Below, piece by piece: positions 61,201 to 64,000 of a stretch of 64,000 nucleotides of DNA. Position 1 is the first letter of the stretch; every line of letters begins with the position of its first letter. The notes beneath the pieces are model-generated. The model did no database searches and was not told the DNA's origin. It was given only the letters and a program-made list of their open reading frames with translations. Source of the DNA: Sphingopyxis sp. (GTDB lineage: Bacteria > Pseudomonadota > Alphaproteobacteria > Sphingomonadales > Sphingomonadaceae); assembly GCA_017745175.1 (NCBI GenBank), contig JAGHZY010000011.1, positions 31,773 to 95,772 on the forward strand. The letters are read 5' to 3'. Both the position numbers and the translations under genes were made by a program.

Positions 61201-64000
61201 CTGACCACGGGTAACGACAGTGTCGCCTCGCTCGTCATCAACGGCGTCGATGTGACCGCCGGCGGCACGGTGACGACGCCGACCGGTGTACTGACCGTGA
61301 CGCTCGACAGCGGCGTTTACAGCTACAGCTATACGCTCACCACCAATACCGACGGCGACGATACGTTCGACAGCTTCACCGCGGTCGTGACCGACAGCGA
61401 CGGCGACACCGCGACCGACACGCTGGTGATCGACATCGTCGATGACGTGCCGACCGCACGTCCCGATGTCGACAGCGTGACCGAGGACGGCACGCTGACT
61501 GCCGACGGCAATGTGCTGACAGGTACGGGCGGCACCGATGCGAACGGCACCGACGGTGCCGTCGACACCCAGGGCGCTGATGGAGCGAATGTGACCGGCG
61601 TCAGCTTCGGTGCGACCGTCGGCAGCGTTGGCGCGCCGCTTGCGGGCGCTTACGGCACGCTGACCCTGAACGCCGACGGCAGCTATACCTATGTGCTCAA
61701 CAATGCGGCGCAGCCGGTGCAAGGCCTCTCGGCTGGCGAAACGCTGACCGAAATCTTCACCTATACGATCACCGACGGCGACAACGACACGTCGCCAACG
61801 ACGCTGACGATCACGATCAACGGCGCTGACGACGGCGTCACGATCACCGGCCTCGACGCCGCGGGCGCCGAGCTGTTCGTCGATGAGGACGATCTGCCCG
61901 CACGCCCCGGCGAAGCCCCGGGTTCGGACACGACGCCCGACGGTGTGACCGACAGCGACAGCTTCTCGGTTTCGACGCCCGACGGCATGGGTACGGTGAC
62001 GCTGACCAGCTTCAACGGCGTGCCGCTGGGTGCGCCGCTGACGCTCGTCGTCGCCAACGGCACCTTCACGCCGCAGTCGGTGTCGACCGCCTACGGCACG
62101 CTGAACGTCACGGGCTTTACGCCGGTCACCGGCACCGACGGATCGGTGATCGGCGGGACCTTCACCTATTCCTATACGCTCACTGACAACCGCACCGATC
62201 ATCCTGCGGCGGGCGAAGACAGCCGTACCGACAGTGTTGGCGTCACCGTTACCGATATCGACGGTTCGACTGCGAGCGCCACGATCGACATTCGCATCAC
62301 CGACGATGTCCCCGCCGCTTCGCCCGAGCCGAACCAGAATGTTGCCGAAGGCGCGACGGTCACCGGCACGCTCGACTTCGTGCAAGGCGCCGATGGCGCG
62401 ACCGTCACCGCGATCAACGGCACGACGCTGGTCTTCGGCGGCGACGGCTATTCGCAGGCGATCGACATCGGCGACGGCACGATCAAGGTGAAGGCCGACG
62501 GCAGCTACAGCTTTACCGCCGATGCCTCGGTTCCGGGAACGGGCAGCGCATCGGCGACCTATACGGTCACCGATGGCGACAACGACACTGCCACCGCCCC
62601 GATCAGCTTCACGATCACCGACGCCAATGTGCCGACCGCGGGCACGACGCAGGCGTCGGTCGACGACGACGCCCTTGCGGGCGGCAACCCGGCGAGCACG
62701 ACCGGCGACCTTCCCGACGCGAACAGCGACGGCGACAACAATCAGGCGACCTTCAGCGGTCTGCTGAACCTGAACTTCGGCGGCGACGGCGCGGGTTCGG
62801 TCAGCTTCGCCGCGATGAACGGCCTGTTCGTGACCGTCGGTCAGGAATCGGTCCAGATGAGCTGGAACGCGCTGACCAACACGCTGACCGGCACCGGTCC
62901 GCGCGGCGCGCTGTTCACCGTCGAGCTGACCAACCCGGCAACGGGCGCCTACAAGGTTACGTTGCTCGACAACGTCCTGCACACGCCGGGCGGGAACGAG
63001 AATGACGCCACCGCGACGCTGGGCTTCATCGTGACCGACAGCGACGGCTCGACCGCCCCCGGCACGCTCCAGATTACCTTCGACGACGACGCACCGACGG
63101 TGGTGGCTGGCGGTACGCAGCCGGTGCTGACGGTCGACGAGAGCGACTTTGGTACCAACCACGGCCTCAGCTTCGCGTCGGTATTCACGCCGACCTTCGG
63201 CGCCGACGGTGCTGCGGCAACCAATTCGACGACCTATGCGCTCGGCATCAACGCCGGTTCGACCGGGCTGGTTGACAGCGCGACGAACGAAGCGGTCGTG
63301 CTGGTGCTGAACGGCAGCATCGTCGAAGGCCGCACCGCGACAACCAACGCGCTGGTCTTCACGGTCAGCGTCGCAGCGAACGGCACGGTCACGCTCGACC
63401 AGAGCCGCGCCGTCCTGCACACGCCGGACAGCGGTCCCGATCAGCCGGTCAGCCTGTCGGCCGACAATCTGGTCACGCTGACCGCGACCGTTACCGACGG
63501 CGACGGTGATACCGCGACCGCAACCGCGAACATCGGCCAGAATCTCGTCTTCGAGGACGATGCGCCGGTGGCGAACGACGACAGCATCGGTCTGACCGAA
63601 GGCGGGCCGAGCTTCGTCAACTTCGATGTCGACACCAATGACAACAATGGCTCCGACGGTTTCGGAAGCCGCACCTTCACCAGCCTGACGGGCACCTATG
63701 GCACGATCACGCTCAACGGCGACGGGACGCAGACCTATACGCTGACCGCGGCCGGACAGGCCGCGATCAATGCGCTTGCACCCGGCGCGACGCTGACCGA
63801 CAGCTTCACCTACACGCTGACCGACAAGGACGGCGACAGCGATCCCGCGACGCTGACGGTCACGCTGACGGGCACCGACGACGGCGTCACGATCACCAAT
63901 CTGACGCCCGCGCTCGACGGCGGCGACGCCAGCGTCGACGAGGACGATCTGCCCGCCGGATCGGACGCGACCAAGGAATCGCTCACCACGACGGGGACGT
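58288..64000 (+). CDS. Giant repetitive surface/RTX-type adhesin (3'-partial)
   Basis: The frame from the ATG at 58288 stays open to the window end: 1,904 codons with no stop. I checked frame continuity at nine points. The N-terminal ~200 residues have no signal peptide (start MDAFDNPARNG) and resemble the N-terminal head of type I-secreted adhesins (LIIALPNGQVLIIPNGAVDIP). After that come tandem Ig/cadherin-like and DUF5801-type modules, each closing on phrases like FTYTITDGDGDTSTTTLTI or VVTDSDGDTATDTL with acidic DGDGDT loops likely to bind calcium, and IDDVPTA linkers. A supermodule repeats with a 483-residue period. A type I secretion signal and RTX repeats are expected beyond the edge. 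Role: biofilm or surface attachment (inferred). Confidence 0.9.
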   Translation, partial: MDAFDNPARNGMAEPGREGASADQSNQAVAGSEFLAASANVTAAASAMPLAIQAILVPDASGRIVLPAGASIDDISVSGTDLIIALPNGQVLIIPNGAVDIPAIVVDGDTVPASTVAQLLENLGELNPEAGARSSGGNFADPEGPIQDAYALGDLLPYTELAFPQPEQRELLPAVPDEEPEIVIVTPNQPAGATAATASVNEAGLPARGAEPAGSNAAANSETTTGSIVYDAGDGLDAITINGTAVTAVGQVVTTPLGQLTITSLTPGNVGYSYTLTDNTNANNNVTDVFTVVVTDRDGDTATATLTIDVIDDVPTARNDTDGVAAGSFTPETGNVITGAGTTSGNAGADTQGADGATLTGVTAGTGTTFVAPGTAIQGQYGTLTLSANGGYSYVRNPGTPGGVNDVFTYRLADGDGDTSTATLTIAIGDSPNRIDFVPGPGDNTIVNESQLPPRDGETPGSAFDGDAETTSGTITFTSPDGVASVTIEGVAITPGSLPQSIFSNDTGTLVITGYSYDPVTGQGSITYSYTLNDNALNTGDTTVSFDIVVTDLDGDAATDTLDITIVDDAPTARADVDSVTEDSGSGDNPPVADGNVLTGSGGGDANATDGAADTQGADGATVTAIAGGTVGTPLVSAYGTLTLNSDGSYTYVLNNQAQPVQGLSAGETLTETFTYTITDGDGDTSTTTLTITINGADDGVTINGLNAEGAEVIVNEDDLVDGSSPDAAALTQPGSFTVSTPDGLGNVTIGGVQVVTNGVFTAGTVTSPLGTVNITGFTPVIGADGSVIGGTFSYNYVLSDNTLTHSSQGEDFVGDSFPVVVTDSDGSTANASLDVRIIDDVPAATGDSAAAAEDTPVVIDVLANDVRGADGVDPATGVALATAPTKGSVVYNGDGTFTYTPTAGQEGSDSFTYMITDGDGDTATATVTVTLAKDSVPTIDLGADNSVDEAGLPAGSDAASNSETATGSFTLTTGNDSVASLVINGVDVTAGGTVTTPTGVLTVTLDSGVYSYSYTLTTNTDGDDTFDSFTAVVTDSDGDTATDTLVIDIVDDVPTARPDVDSVTEDGTLTADGNVLTGTGGTDANGTDGAVDTQGADGANVTGVSFGATVGSVGAPLAGAYGTLTLNADGSYTYVLNNAAQPVQGLSAGETLTEIFTYTITDGDNDTSPTTLTITINGADDGVTITGLDAAGAELFVDEDDLPARPGEAPGSDTTPDGVTDSDSFSVSTPDGMGTVTLTSFNGVPLGAPLTLVVANGTFTPQSVSTAYGTLNVTGFTPVTGTDGSVIGGTFTYSYTLTDNRTDHPAAGEDSRTDSVGVTVTDIDGSTASATIDIRITDDVPAASPEPNQNVAEGATVTGTLDFVQGADGATVTAINGTTLVFGGDGYSQAIDIGDGTIKVKADGSYSFTADASVPGTGSASATYTVTDGDNDTATAPISFTITDANVPTAGTTQASVDDDALAGGNPASTTGDLPDANSDGDNNQATFSGLLNLNFGGDGAGSVSFAAMNGLFVTVGQESVQMSWNALTNTLTGTGPRGALFTVELTNPATGAYKVTLLDNVLHTPGGNENDATATLGFIVTDSDGSTAPGTLQITFDDDAPTVVAGGTQPVLTVDESDFGTNHGLSFASVFTPTFGADGAAATNSTTYALGINAGSTGLVDSATNEAVVLVLNGSIVEGRTATTNALVFTVSVAANGTVTLDQSRAVLHTPDSGPDQPVSLSADNLVTLTATVTDGDGDTATATANIGQNLVFEDDAPVANDDSIGLTEGGPSFVNFDVDTNDNNGSDGFGSRTFTSLTGTYGTITLNGDGTQTYTLTAAGQAAINALAPGATLTDSFTYTLTDKDGDSDPATLTVTLTGTDDGVTITNLTPALDGGDASVDEDDLPAGSDATKESLTTTGT
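60117..61850 (+). repeat. Two copies of a 1,449-bp-spaced adhesin supermodule
   Basis: The segment around 60117-60400 recurs around 61556-61850 with a constant offset of 1,449 bp (483 codons). Both copies contain TYVLNN, QPVQGLSAGETLTE, FTYTITDGD and TLTITINGADDGVTI. A looser third copy of the end (DDGVTITNLTP) appears near 63880. Silent differences are frequent, so the duplication is old and kept by selection on the protein. Confidence 0.75.

Noticed and set aside
59776..63420. 1,214-codon open frame on the minus strand
   Set aside because: It is antisense to the repetitive adhesin frame. Its low-complexity Arg/Val/Gly/Asp-rich composition is what GC-rich codon bias gives opposite a Thr/Asp/Gly-rich gene, and there is no family resemblance.
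60117..63900. Tandem DNA repeats as a CRISPR or satellite array
   Set aside because: The repeats are protein-coding modules in one frame, diverged at silent sites, with no constant short repeat/spacer pattern.

Overview
This window comes from a high-GC alphaproteobacterium. The most likely family is Sphingomonadaceae, and a Sphingopyxis- or Sphingomonas-like genome fits best. That placement is inferred from protein character: Rsh, a CC_3452-like secreted protein, LytS/LytTR, FecI/FecR/TonB receptors, many secreted peptidases and DUF5801-type repeats. It also rests on palindromic intergenic repeats built on CGTCATCCCGGCGAAGG. No rRNA, CRISPR array, transposase or prophage is visible. One tRNA-Gly(GCC) is present.

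Positions 1-16.9 kb are mostly housekeeping. They hold the 3' part of a c-type cytochrome with LVIVD repeats, rsh, a CC_3452-like secreted protein, an HxlR regulator, a LytS/LytTR two-component pair, ribA and exodeoxyribonuclease III (overlapping), a LolA-like carrier, ftsK, a UbiH-type hydroxylase, an orphan sigma-like protein, and a LON-domain/thioredoxin-TPR pair. tRNA-Gly closes the section. Several convergent or intergenic gaps carry long inverted repeats.

Positions 17-49.4 kb form an accessory block that looks dedicated to taking up and breaking down peptides or other amides. An esterase and a small exported protein of unknown family come first. Next is FecI-FecR-TonB receptor (with STN domain), followed by five translationally coupled hydrolases: S9 peptidase, DUF885, DUF885, M1-like and M19-like. 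Convergent to these is an aminotransferase-ABC-transporter operon of PotABCD type. Divergent from that is a five-gene operon containing two copies of an amidohydrolase pair (one member with an intact metal site, one without) separated by a second copy of the unknown exported protein. An M16 peptidase, a prolidase-like amidohydrolase and a DapA-family aldolase/lyase finish the block. Two divergent promoters in the block share a similar inverted-repeat half-site, which suggests one regulator.

Positions 49.5-57.3 kb form a disaccharide locus: a LacI-type regulator, a perfect 14-bp inverted-repeat operator, a GH65 phosphorylase fused to beta-phosphoglucomutase, a TonB receptor and an MFS transporter. 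The likely route is disaccharide entry, phosphorolysis to beta-glucose 1-phosphate plus sugar, and conversion to glucose 6-phosphate.

Positions 57.3-64 kb hold a PilZ-domain membrane protein, a roughly 0.48 kb AT-richer regulatory gap, and the first 1,904 codons of a giant repetitive surface protein that continues past the window edge.
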